A stretch of 34,263 nt of DNA from Syntrophaceae bacterium UBA6109 (GTDB lineage: Bacteria > Desulfobacterota > Syntrophia > Syntrophales > UBA6109), in the NCBI GenBank assembly GCA_002428445.1, contig DIWJ01000008.1, forward strand, positions 1 through 34,263, given 5' to 3'. The position numbers and the translations under genes were made by a program. The notes under the pieces were generated by a model, which was not told where the DNA came from, made no database searches, and saw only the letters and a program-made list of their open reading frames with translations. Below are positions 1 through 5,998 of this stretch, piece after piece; position 1 is the first letter of the stretch; each line of letters begins with the position of its first letter.

Positions 1-541
1 GTCATTATTGCACGCCGATTCACAATGCAATCTCCTTCAGTTGGTCTATGGTGCGATAATCATCCTGATAGGATGCTTTACCTCTTGAGGGCATTCTAAA
101 TTTGGCAAGAGTATCTATTATGACGAGGCCAAACTCGGTATGTGTTTGTATGAACTTATCAATCATATCAAGACCTCCGTCAGATGCACGACTAATTTCA
201 GTCGAAAATATGAGATTCGCTTGGTCCTGTATTTCGCCTAACTTGTTTAGTGTTTGAAGTCTGTCTTTTAGGCGTCTCTTATGATCTTCAAGAGCTAAAT
301 ATAGGACACCGAGTTTCTTGGTTGGGATGTTGCCAAGGAAAAATTTACCTTGAGAAACTGCAACAGCTAATTGAAGGGCAAACCATGATTTGCCTCTTTT
401 GGGCGTTCCGGCAAAGAGGGTTGCACCTTCCTGAATGAGATTTTTCACCGAGAATTTTGGCTCGGGGAATTCCATTTTCAACAATTCTTCAGCGGTGATG
501 GTTTCTATTTGACGATTCCCATATTGTTTGTCACATTCCAT
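1..541 (-). pseudogene. RepA-like AAA ATPase (AAA_25 type), apparently frameshifted
   Basis: The ATG at 541 follows a good ribosome binding site (AGGAG, 7 nt upstream). The product resembles RecA-fold RepA/AAA_25 ATPases of plasmids and integrative elements: a Walker A-like GTPKRGKSW near residues 45-53, LYLALEDH near 80-87, and a Walker B-like LVIIDTL near 138-144. The frame stops at 20 (TGA) after only 173 residues; family members are usually nearer 300. Just past LKEIA, the neighbouring frame reads VNRRAIMT to the window edge. This fits, at the right spacing, the family strand that precedes the HH(T/S)RK motif. A one-base deletion near 25-30 would explain both the stop and the continuation, so I call it a probable pseudogene; a sequencing error is the alternative. 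Likely role of the intact protein: replication or helicase-loading ATPase of the element. Confidence 0.55.
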
Positions 542-575
542 ATATAGCTCCTATACAGTACTGACAGAAATGGAC

Positions 576-614
576 AATGTGAAGCCCACAGTCGCGAGCT
601 GCGGGCTTCACATT
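576..614 (-). terminator. strong hairpin between the HTH gene and the RepA-like gene
   Basis: AATGTGAAGCCC (576-587) pairs perfectly with GGGCTTCACATT (603-614), a 12-bp stem with three more pairs possible in the loop. It sits after the stop of the HTH gene at 622 and before the binding site and start of the ATPase gene at 541. The minus-strand tail is only moderately T-rich (TTGTCCATTTC). It could be a terminator or attenuator that lowers expression of the ATPase gene, or an mRNA-processing structure. Confidence 0.55.
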
Positions 615-621
615 TGTTTAT

Positions 622-882
622 TCACCGTGTCGGTAATTTGGAACGTAGCCTGTCATCTTTATCGATCATCTTGATCGTGACAGATAATAATTGTTCGAGT
701 TTACCGGGCATTGGATCGATGCCATTGAGGTATCGAGAAAGTTTTGACTCAGGAATGTGCGTAATATTCCTGAGTGTCCAGAGCTTTATTTTTCTTCGTC
801 GAAGTTCTTCCTTCAAGGGATGAGGGACTGAAATTCTGACGAGATCGAGATTGATGTTTTCGCCTTCATCGTTTGCTTCCAT
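622..882 (-). CDS. small helix-turn-helix protein of the element
   Basis: This 86-residue protein has a perfect ribosome binding site (AGGAGG, 7 nt before the ATG at 882). Its N-terminal third is acidic and polar. A helix-turn-helix-like segment follows at about residues 35-60 (TLRNITHIPESKLSRYLNG), resembling XRE/Cro DNA-binding domains, in which the SKLSRYLNG part would be the recognition helix. A short basic tail (RLRSKLPTR) ends it. It is probably a DNA-binding regulator of the element's replication or maintenance genes, since it precedes the RepA-like ATPase gene with a strong hairpin between them. I do not recognise a named family. Transcription may start near 1070, giving a structured leader of about 190 nt. 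Confidence 0.75.
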   Translation of the reverse strand: MEANDEGENINLDLVRISVPHPLKEELRRRKIKLWTLRNITHIPESKLSRYLNGIDPMPGKLEQLLSVTIKMIDKDDRLRSKLPTR

Positions 883-940
883 GGTAATACCTCCTTGTGT
901 GTGTGATTCTTGCTGAAAAATGCCCCATTAAAAAGCAAAG

Positions 941-973
941 CCCCACTCCGATGCGATCAACATCGAAGTGGGG
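941..973 (-). terminator. terminator-like hairpin in the leader of the HTH gene
   Basis: CCCCACTCCGATG (941-953) pairs with CATCGAAGTGGGG (961-973), a 13-bp stem with one mismatch and a 7-nt loop. On the minus strand the stem is followed by CTTTGCTTTTT, a T-rich tract, so it could terminate or attenuate transcripts coming from the right before they reach the HTH gene at 882. Confidence 0.5.
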
Positions 974-1001
974 AACATACGACCCAATTACAGGTGCTCA
1001 A

Positions 1002-1039
1002 TTAAGCTCCTGGGGGGGGGAATTTCACAGGAGACTTAA
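1002..1039. repeat. bulged inverted repeat with a G9 loop
   Basis: TTAAG plus CTCCTG (1002-1012) pair with CAGGAG plus CTTAA (1028-1039), eleven base pairs with one bulged A at 1034. The loop contains a run of nine G (1012-1020, the first G shared with the stem). Read on the minus strand it would be the first hairpin of the HTH-gene leader. Confidence 0.5.
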
Positions 1040-1074
1040 ATTAGAGATATAACCAATAATATCAATCGATTATG

Positions 1075-1102
1075 GCATATAATAAAAAAAATAAGTTGTC
1101 AA
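1075..1102 (-). promoter_or_regulatory. candidate promoter of the HTH/ATPase transcript
   Basis: On the minus strand a consensus -35 TTGACA (1097-1102) is followed by a very A/T-rich spacer. The -10 is poor: TATATG at 15 bp or TATGCC at 17 bp. Transcription from here would run left through two hairpins into the HTH gene at 882. The -35 is good and the -10 is weak, so this is tentative. Confidence 0.35.
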
Positions 1103-1213
1103 CCCGGAATCATGTGGATTTATTTACAGTTTTGCTTGAAGTGAATTGTTGAAGAACGATATGGTTATTCAATTGGTGTAGTGTTTCCCTCGTTCACCTG
1201 CGAGTCAATGCAT

Positions 1214-1236
1214 CTTCGTTCATTAAATGAACGAAG
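1214..1236. repeat. 23-bp perfect palindrome
   Basis: CTTCGTTCATT (1214-1224) and AATGAACGAAG (1226-1236) are exact inverted copies around a single central base. The symmetry is typical of a protein-binding operator or recombination site, but no T-run follows it on either strand, so a terminator is unlikely. Its function is unknown. Confidence 0.6.
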
Positions 1237-1392
1237 CCGCATAACGATCGAAAGCCTGCAATGTGCTCGAAGATTCAAAGAGCCGCGCAATTGTGGCATT
1301 GCTCAATTTCTATCCGCACCATTTTCGCGCTTTACGCGCGTGTCAAGGTAACGAGTTTCCCCAAGCCCCCGCGGCCTCATTTTTTGAGGGAA

Positions 1393-1584
1393 CTAATCAT
1401 CAAATAGACTATTGACCTTAACGTTCAGCGCCCGCGCAATCTTACTCAGGGTCAATAATTTGCAGAGGGCAATTTCCTTGCCTCTCGCTCTTCTTATTGT
1501 TTCTATTGATAATCCTGTCATGGTGGCAAGAGCTGCCATTGAGACTTTCTTTTTAGTCATGATGTCCTTGATATTGCTTCGCAT
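1393..1584 (-). CDS. XRE/Cro-type repressor, divergent from the integrase
   Basis: This small XRE helix-turn-helix protein has 63 residues from the ATG at 1584. A TTG one codon upstream (1587) is also in frame. The domain fills almost the whole protein: KKKVSMAALATMTGLSIETIRRARGK covers helices 1-3, with TGLSIETIRRA as the recognition region, and the end KIARALNVKVNSLFDD is typical of the family. No C-terminal dimerization or protease domain is present, so it is Cro-like rather than LexA/CI-like. The binding site upstream is weak. It lies divergent from the integrase with only ~130 bp between starts, and two TACTAAT-containing palindromes fall in the two promoters. I infer that it represses itself and the integrase. 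Confidence 0.75.
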   Translation of the reverse strand: MRSNIKDIMTKKKVSMAALATMTGLSIETIRRARGKEIALCKLLTLSKIARALNVKVNSLFDD

Positions 1585-1611
1585 CAAACATCCATCGCTA
1601 TTTATAGAATA

Positions 1612-1641
1612 ATTTTAACATACTAATTGATTGGTATGCAA
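1612..1641 (-). promoter_or_regulatory. candidate promoter of the XRE repressor gene
   Basis: On the minus strand TTGCAT (1636-1641) and TAAAAT (1612-1617) are separated by 18 bp. The -10 is good and the -35 moderate. The left palindrome (1619-1638) occupies the spacer, as expected for autoregulation. Confidence 0.45.
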
Positions 1642-1672
1642 GCCTTGACTTAATCGTACTAATATGTTAGTA
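1619..1672. promoter_or_regulatory. paired operator-like palindromes in the divergent promoter region
   Basis: Two palindromes share the half-site TACTAAT. The first, 1619-1638, has arms CATAC..AAT / ATT..GTATG with one mismatch. The second, 1657-1672, has perfect arms TACTAA / TTAGTA. Their centres are 36 bp apart. The left one lies between the -35 and -10 of the repressor promoter; the right one spans the spacer and -10 of the integrase promoter. This is the expected arrangement for a repressor that controls both genes; binding is inferred, not shown. Confidence 0.6.
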
Positions 1673-1673
1673 T
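1645..1673 (+). promoter_or_regulatory. sigma70-like promoter of the integrase gene
   Basis: TTGACT (1645-1650), a 17-bp spacer and TAGTAT (1668-1673) form a good sigma70-like promoter. Transcription would start near 1680, which rules out the in-frame ATG at 1664 as the translation start and supports the one at 1712. Confidence 0.6.
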
Positions 1674-1711
1674 ATATTGTCGTTTTATCTCCTTATTACA
1701 AGGGGTTTGGA

Positions 1712-2785
1712 ATGCCTTACAAAGACCGAGGCAAGTGGCGTGGAGTTGTCAAGATTCAAGGTAGGCGTTTTAGCGACTCATTCGCAACAAGACGAGAAGC
1801 GACCAAGTGGGAAAATGAATTTCGCAAGGACGCTATCGCCGAGATAAGACCTACAGTGAACGTTAAGGAGTTCGCCCGTCAGTATCTTCAGTTTGCCGAG
1901 TCGAGGTTCTCCAAACATACCTATGAGGAAAAGGTATCGTTAGTAGATAGATTCATGGGCTATCTTGGTTCCGATCTTCCAGTTGATGAAATCATTTCGC
2001 GCCACGTTCAGGGCTATCTGCTGGAGCAAGCCAAAACCCGAAGCAACAATTGCGCTAATCGAGATCGCAAGAACCTTCTGGCAATGTGGAACTGGGGTCA
2101 AAGGATTCTCGATTTGACAGCTAATCCCGTAGCAAGGATGGACCGATTCCCCCACGACAGAAAAACTCAGTACGTCCCACCAGAACGGGACATCCTGCGC
2201 ATCATGGCCGCTGCAAACAGAAAAGAGCGTGCCTTCCTTGATTGCTACCTTTGCACAGGTGCAAGGCGATCCGAGATATTCAATCTCAAGTGGGAAGACG
2301 TAAACTTTGAAAAAAGGGAAATCCGCCTTTGGACAAGGAAGACGAGGGATGGAAGCATGGAAGGGGAATGGTTGCCGATGACAAATCAGCTGCGCAACTC
2401 CCTGTGGTGGTGCTGGGAAAACAGGCCATTCAAAGACTCCCCTTATGTATGGGTATGCGAGAATGGCCGCCACTTGGGGCAACCATTCAATTATAGGCGG
2501 CACTTTCTGACGGTTCTCTGCAAGAGGGCAGGCGTAAGGTCTTTCGGCTACCATGCACTACGCAGATACGTTGCATCCATGCTTGCCGATACCCACAAGA
2601 TATCTGCTAAGACGATTCAGCGCATCCTGAGGCACAAGAGCCTTCAAACCACGGAGAGATACATCTTCAACGTCAATCGTGATCTTTCGTCGGTTATGGG
2701 ACTTCTTGACGTTAATTTAAGCGAAAGTACCACCGAAAGTACCACCAAAGAAAAAGGGGTTACAAATTTAATTGTAACCCCTTGA
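1712..2785 (+). CDS. tyrosine recombinase (site-specific integrase)
   Basis: Phage-type tyrosine integrase of 357 residues that recombines the element with the tRNA-Glu site. It starts with an AP2-like arm-binding region (KDRGKWRGVVKIQGRRF), followed by a core-binding SAM-like domain (about residues 45-140) and a catalytic domain. Catalytic residues visible are the first Arg in CTGARRSEI (about residue 185), HALRR (H-x-x-R, about 285), an LRHKS His, and the Tyr nucleophile in TTERYIFN. I chose the ATG at 1712 because AAGGGG lies just upstream and because the promoter -10 overlaps the earlier in-frame ATG at 1664. The gene points toward tRNA-Glu, whose 3' end lies 7 bp after its stop. The C-terminus contains a tandem 12-bp repeat. 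Confidence 0.93.
   Translation: MPYKDRGKWRGVVKIQGRRFSDSFATRREATKWENEFRKDAIAEIRPTVNVKEFARQYLQFAESRFSKHTYEEKVSLVDRFMGYLGSDLPVDEIISRHVQGYLLEQAKTRSNNCANRDRKNLLAMWNWGQRILDLTANPVARMDRFPHDRKTQYVPPERDILRIMAAANRKERAFLDCYLCTGARRSEIFNLKWEDVNFEKREIRLWTRKTRDGSMEGEWLPMTNQLRNSLWWCWENRPFKDSPYVWVCENGRHLGQPFNYRRHFLTVLCKRAGVRSFGYHALRRYVASMLADTHKISAKTIQRILRHKSLQTTERYIFNVNRDLSSVMGLLDVNLSESTTESTTKEKGVTNLIVTP
2723..2746 (+). repeat. tandem 12-bp repeat in the integrase C-terminus
   Basis: GAAAGTACCACC occurs twice in tandem without mismatch, encoding ESTT twice in the tail of the integrase after the catalytic tyrosine. It is probably a recent slippage duplication in a non-essential tail. Confidence 0.7.
2756..2781. 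terminator. bidirectional terminator between integrase and tRNA-Glu
   Basis: GGGGTTACAA (2756-2765) and TTGTAACCCC (2772-2781) form a perfect 10-bp stem with a 6-nt loop. On the minus strand it is followed by TTTTTCTTT, a strong intrinsic terminator for the tRNA-Glu transcript. On the plus strand it ends just before the integrase stop and is followed by a weaker TTGATTAATTT. The element therefore appears to supply the tRNA gene's terminator. Confidence 0.7.
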
Positions 2786-2791
2786 TTAATT

Positions 2792-2867
2792 TGGCGTCCC
2801 CACCGGGACTCGAACCCGAGTTACCGGCGTGAAAGGCCGGTGTCCTAGGCCACTAGACGATGGGGAC
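2792..2867 (-). tRNA. tRNA-Glu (TTC)
   Basis: This 76-nt tRNA gene runs on the minus strand with the CCA end encoded. The acceptor stem GTCCCCA pairs with TGGGGAC, followed by discriminator G and CCA. The anticodon stem is CCGGC/GCCGG around the loop CTTTCAC, giving anticodon TTC (Glu). The T-loop TTCGAGT is canonical. The 3' end faces the integrase, so this is the attachment site of the element, whose insertion has kept an intact tRNA 3' end. Confidence 0.97.
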
Positions 2868-2918
2868 GCGCGATCTTGCCTCGGCGACGCCCAGGACATT
2901 TGCTTTTAGGAATCGCCT

Positions 2919-2946
2919 ACTATCCCGTTGTTCGGGTAAATGTCAA
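2919..2946 (-). promoter_or_regulatory. promoter of tRNA-Glu
   Basis: On the minus strand a consensus TTGACA (2941-2946), a 16-bp spacer and GATAGT (2919-2924) lie about 50 bp upstream of the mature tRNA 5' end. Transcription would start near 2912 and give a ~45-nt leader to be trimmed. Confidence 0.6.
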
Positions 2947-2990
2947 GCGGAAAAGCGGCCCTCGCAACCCCGCTTCGCCCGCGGCCTTCC

Positions 2991-5900
2991 TCAGGCCGCC
3001 ATCCATCCTCCCTCGTCGAAATCGGGATTGAAGAGGCGCAGTTCCGGGTGCTGCAGGTAGGGCTGCAGGTACCCCCGCGTCTTCTCCGGGAGGTCCTTCC
3101 AGAAGGCGGCCCGCTGCTTGATCTCCATCCTCGCCATCTCCGCCGCCATGAGGCGCAGCGTCGCCTTGGCAAAGCCCGCCGTCTTCATGGAAATCCCCTC
3201 GCCCTTCGCGAAATCGAGGTCGTCGTTGACGGCGGCGAACATGATGTCCCGCATGACGAGACTCCACTGTTCCGTGACGCGCGGCGACTCGGGTTCCCGC
3301 AGGATCGTTTTGATCCGCTCCCGGAACTCCGGCATGATGTAGCCGTCCATGACCCCGACGTCGAAGGGCTGGCCGTTGATGACCTCCGCCTCGTAGCGGC
3401 GCCGGTCGTTCTGGTTCCGCAGCCACTCGAAATAGGAGGCGGTGACGCCGCCGCCGTTCGCGAGGAAGTCGTACAGGACGGGGATGCCCCGCTCGTGCAG
3501 GATCAGTTCCGCCTTGGAGGTGTTCGTGCCGTTGCCGCCGCAGACGAGGATCTTCGCCTGCATCCGGCGGGCGACGCCGGCGTCGATGACGTTTTCCAGC
3601 GCGCAGGGCAGCAAGATGTCGCAGGGTTCCTCCAGGATGGCCGAGCCCTCCTTCGCCCCCTTGATCAGCTTCTTCACGCCTTTTTTGGCCGCGACGATGG
3701 ACCGCTCCCGCGTCGCCGCGACGGCCTGCAGCATCTCGTCGACGTCGAGGTGGTCGCCGATCAGTGCGCCCCCGACGTCGGCGACGGCGACGACGTTCAC
3801 GCCGTAGCGGTCGAGCTCGCGCAGCAGGGAGGCCCCGACCTTGCCGGAGCCCTGGACGACGACCTTCTTGTCGCGCAGCAGCTTGGGATAGATCTTTCCG
3901 TTCAGCTCCTGCCACTCGTCTTCGGAAAGCAGGTCCAGACCGCCCTTCTGGAGGATGAGCTTCTCGCTGATCCCGGCGGCCTTTTTCAGGAGATCCTTCT
4001 CCTTGGCGGAAAGCGGCTCATCGGGCGTCCAGTCGCCTTCCAGGAAGAGCTTCGTCACGATCGCCAGGATGCCGAAGCGCAGGCCGCGGCCCGTGGCGCC
4101 GGTCCGCGCATCGATGCCCATCCGGGGTTTCCCGGTGATCTGCGCGGCGGCGACCAGCTCCAGGTAGCGTTCGCTGGAGATCAGCTCCCGCAGGACGCGG
4201 CGGTCGCTGTAGTCCACGTCGAAGTTGTGCCGGAGCATCTCGCGCGCCTCCGTGAGGGAGATGACGCGGTTTCCGATGTCGGCGGCGCCCTTCTTCAAGC
4301 CGTAGGCGATGAGCGCGAGGTCGCGGAGCGCCGATTTGAACCCCTCGAAGAGGATTCCGATCTCGTCCGCGCCGCAGCCCACGTCGCCGGCCGGAACGTC
4401 GCGGTTGGGGCCGGTGACGAGGAACAGGGACCGGCCGAAGTTCGTGAGCGTGTCCACAAAGTCCAGGCGGCGGTCCAGAAACTCGCGCGGGCTGACGATC
4501 AGCCCGCCCTTGGCCCCGCCGCAGAGGATGCGGGACTTGGCCGTCTTGAAGGTCATCATGAAGGCCAGCGCGCAGACCTCGTCGAAACGGACGATCGGGT
4601 CGAGGCGCAGGCCGCCTTTGCTCGGGCCGCGCGCCGCGCTGTGCGCGAAGCGGAAGCCGGGGAGGTTGCGCTTCCGGTCGCCATGCTGGCTGGAGACGAA
4701 GAATTCGCTCAGGTTTTCAAAGCGCAGGAGGAGCTCCATGATGGAGGGTTTTTCAGCGATGCCGAGGAATTCCGCCGCCCCGTAGAAATCGCTCACGGCG
4801 TTGAGGAGGAAGTTCTTGTGCTCGGCGTCGCTTTCGAGGGAACGGTTTTCCTTCACCAGCTCCGCCCAGGAGCGGAGGGCCTCCACCTTCTTCTCTTCCG
4901 CCGTCTGCGGGGTGCTGATCGCCCGCACGAGGCCGACGAGCTTCTCTTCCAGCCGCTTCCCTTCCGCCGCCGTCGCCAGGTCCGGCATGCAGGAGATCCC
5001 GCCGATCTCCCAGGCGATGTCGCCGAAATGATCGACGTCGCTCAGGACATAGAGGGACAGGATGCCGACGCGGTCCTTCCCGTCCTTCGGCACGAAGGTG
5101 TCGAAGTAGGACCGGTGAAGGTTCACGCCCCGCTGCTCGAAGACGCGCAGCACGTTCCGGAGGAAGTCGCGGCTCGGATTGCGGATGGCGATCCCGACGC
5201 GGCGCTCCTTCCTGCCCTGCGCCAGGCGGTCGGAGTCGGGTTCCGCCTCGTCGACCATGACGACGGCGCAGTCGCTTTCCATCGCCCGCGAGAACAGTTC
5301 CAGGTGCCGCCCGATCCGGGACTTCTGCCGGATGATGCTGATCTCCTCGTTCAGGTAGTTCGGCGGCAGGCTCGAAAGAAACTGTTCCGCCCACGCGTGC
5401 CCGCTGCGCAGGACCTGCTCGCGGACGGCATCGATCGCCTGCTGCTCGTCCTCGCCCACGGGAAACTCGTCCCGGCCCCACATCTCCAGCGTGAGGATGC
5501 GGATGCCCGAGCGCGTCTTCACCGAGTCCAGGGAGGCGATCTCCATCGCCTCGTTCTCCTCCAGGGTCCGGATCAGTTTGCCGGGGAAATCCCGGCCGAC
5601 GTTGATGAAGTAGGTCAGCACCTTGCCGTCGCGGCTCTCCTGGCGGACGAATTCCGTGTTGGCGTTGAGCATCTGCGTGATGATGAAGATGTGGTCGGCG
5701 ATCTCCTCCGGCGCGGTGCTGAAAAAGTAGTAGTCCGGCAGCGCGCCCTCGGCAAAGTAGTTGTCCGTGATCTTCTCCGCCGTGTTCATCTCCATCTCGT
5801 ACTTCTTCTCCAGCGTCTCATGGACGATCGCGCGAAGCTTCTCCTTGAGCCGGCTGGTCCTCTCCAACGGCGACAGACCCTGCGGCGCTCTCTTTTTCAT
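2991..5900 (-). CDS. large Glu/Leu/Phe/Val-type dehydrogenase (glutamate dehydrogenase, NAD(P)-dependent)
   Basis: This 969-residue enzyme is likely a glutamate dehydrogenase (glutamate + NAD(P)+ to 2-oxoglutarate + ammonium). Its catalytic half carries the family signatures: RGPSKGGLR (about residue 427), CGGAKGG with the catalytic Lys (about 462), DVPAGDVG with the catalytic Asp (about 505), and a Rossmann QGSGKVG (about 685). The first ~400 residues precede the classical ~420-450-residue core and probably hold regulatory (ACT/PAS-like) regions; I see no clear named motif there. It is much longer than the classical hexameric enzyme but shorter than the ~1600-residue GdhB type. The ATG at 5900 follows AAGGAGGG. 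It stands alone, downstream of its own candidate promoter. Leucine or another amino acid as substrate cannot be excluded from sequence alone. Confidence 0.85.
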   Translation of the reverse strand: MKKRAPQGLSPLERTSRLKEKLRAIVHETLEKKYEMEMNTAEKITDNYFAEGALPDYYFFSTAPEEIADHIFIITQMLNANTEFVRQESRDGKVLTYFINVGRDFPGKLIRTLEENEAMEIASLDSVKTRSGIRILTLEMWGRDEFPVGEDEQQAIDAVREQVLRSGHAWAEQFLSSLPPNYLNEEISIIRQKSRIGRHLELFSRAMESDCAVVMVDEAEPDSDRLAQGRKERRVGIAIRNPSRDFLRNVLRVFEQRGVNLHRSYFDTFVPKDGKDRVGILSLYVLSDVDHFGDIAWEIGGISCMPDLATAAEGKRLEEKLVGLVRAISTPQTAEEKKVEALRSWAELVKENRSLESDAEHKNFLLNAVSDFYGAAEFLGIAEKPSIMELLLRFENLSEFFVSSQHGDRKRNLPGFRFAHSAARGPSKGGLRLDPIVRFDEVCALAFMMTFKTAKSRILCGGAKGGLIVSPREFLDRRLDFVDTLTNFGRSLFLVTGPNRDVPAGDVGCGADEIGILFEGFKSALRDLALIAYGLKKGAADIGNRVISLTEAREMLRHNFDVDYSDRRVLRELISSERYLELVAAAQITGKPRMGIDARTGATGRGLRFGILAIVTKLFLEGDWTPDEPLSAKEKDLLKKAAGISEKLILQKGGLDLLSEDEWQELNGKIYPKLLRDKKVVVQGSGKVGASLLRELDRYGVNVVAVADVGGALIGDHLDVDEMLQAVAATRERSIVAAKKGVKKLIKGAKEGSAILEEPCDILLPCALENVIDAGVARRMQAKILVCGGNGTNTSKAELILHERGIPVLYDFLANGGGVTASYFEWLRNQNDRRRYEAEVINGQPFDVGVMDGYIMPEFRERIKTILREPESPRVTEQWSLVMRDIMFAAVNDDLDFAKGEGISMKTAGFAKATLRLMAAEMARMEIKQRAAFWKDLPEKTRGYLQPYLQHPELRLFNPDFDEGGWMAA

Positions 5901-5968
5901 GATTTCCCTCCTTGGGAAAAAAAGTGTTCAGCTTCGCGAAACCGGGAAAGCGGGAAGCCTTGGGCCCC

Positions 5969-5998
5969 ACTATAGACGAACCGGTCAGTCAAATGCAA
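5969..5998 (-). promoter_or_regulatory. candidate promoter of the dehydrogenase gene
   Basis: On the minus strand TTGCAT (5993-5998), an 18-bp spacer and TATAGT (5969-5974) lie ~70 bp upstream of the dehydrogenase start, partly inside the 3' end of the helicase gene. The -10 is good and the -35 only moderate. Confidence 0.4.

Larger units (their letters stand above)
883..1392. other. non-coding, hairpin-rich region of the element
   Basis: I see no convincing gene in this 510-bp stretch. It contains, left to right: a 13-bp hairpin with a T-rich minus-strand tail (941-973); an 11-bp bulged hairpin whose loop contains nine consecutive G (1002-1039); an AT-rich tract with a TTGACA box on the minus strand (1040-1102); a 23-bp perfect palindrome (1214-1236); a short GC hairpin (about 1325-1340); and a CCTCA/TGAGG hairpin (about 1374-1388) just after the repressor stop. 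I found no clear iterons or DnaA-box cluster. It could be a control or origin region of the element or encode a small RNA. Confidence 0.6.
1..2791. mobile_element. right end of an integrative element inserted at tRNA-Glu
   Basis: This stretch is visibly richer in A and T than the GC-rich chromosome to its right. It ends exactly at the 3' end of a tRNA-Glu gene, a classic target of tyrosine integrases. It carries an integrase next to the tRNA, a divergent XRE repressor, a second small HTH protein and a RepA-like ATPase. The left end lies outside the window, and I could not find a second copy of the tRNA 3' end inside it, so size and type (satellite, genomic island or integrated plasmid) are open. 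No capsid, conjugation or defence genes are visible in the part shown. Confidence 0.8.

Noticed and set aside
883..1392. CRISPR array or iteron-type origin in the non-coding part of the element
   Set aside because: There are several unrelated inverted repeats but no regularly spaced direct repeats.
1664..1711. ATG at 1664 as integrase start
   Set aside because: It lies upstream of the predicted transcription start and has no binding site; the ATG at 1712 has AAGGGG in front.
2940..5975. Plus-strand open frame of ~1000 residues opposite the dehydrogenase
   Set aside because: It is the antisense shadow of a gene with clear catalytic motifs; its composition (Arg/Asp/Leu/Val runs) and lack of any domain are typical of GC-rich antisense frames.
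5972..5992. TTGACT with TATAGT as a promoter for the dehydrogenase
   Set aside because: Spacing is only 12 bp; TTGCAT at 18 bp from the same -10 fits better.
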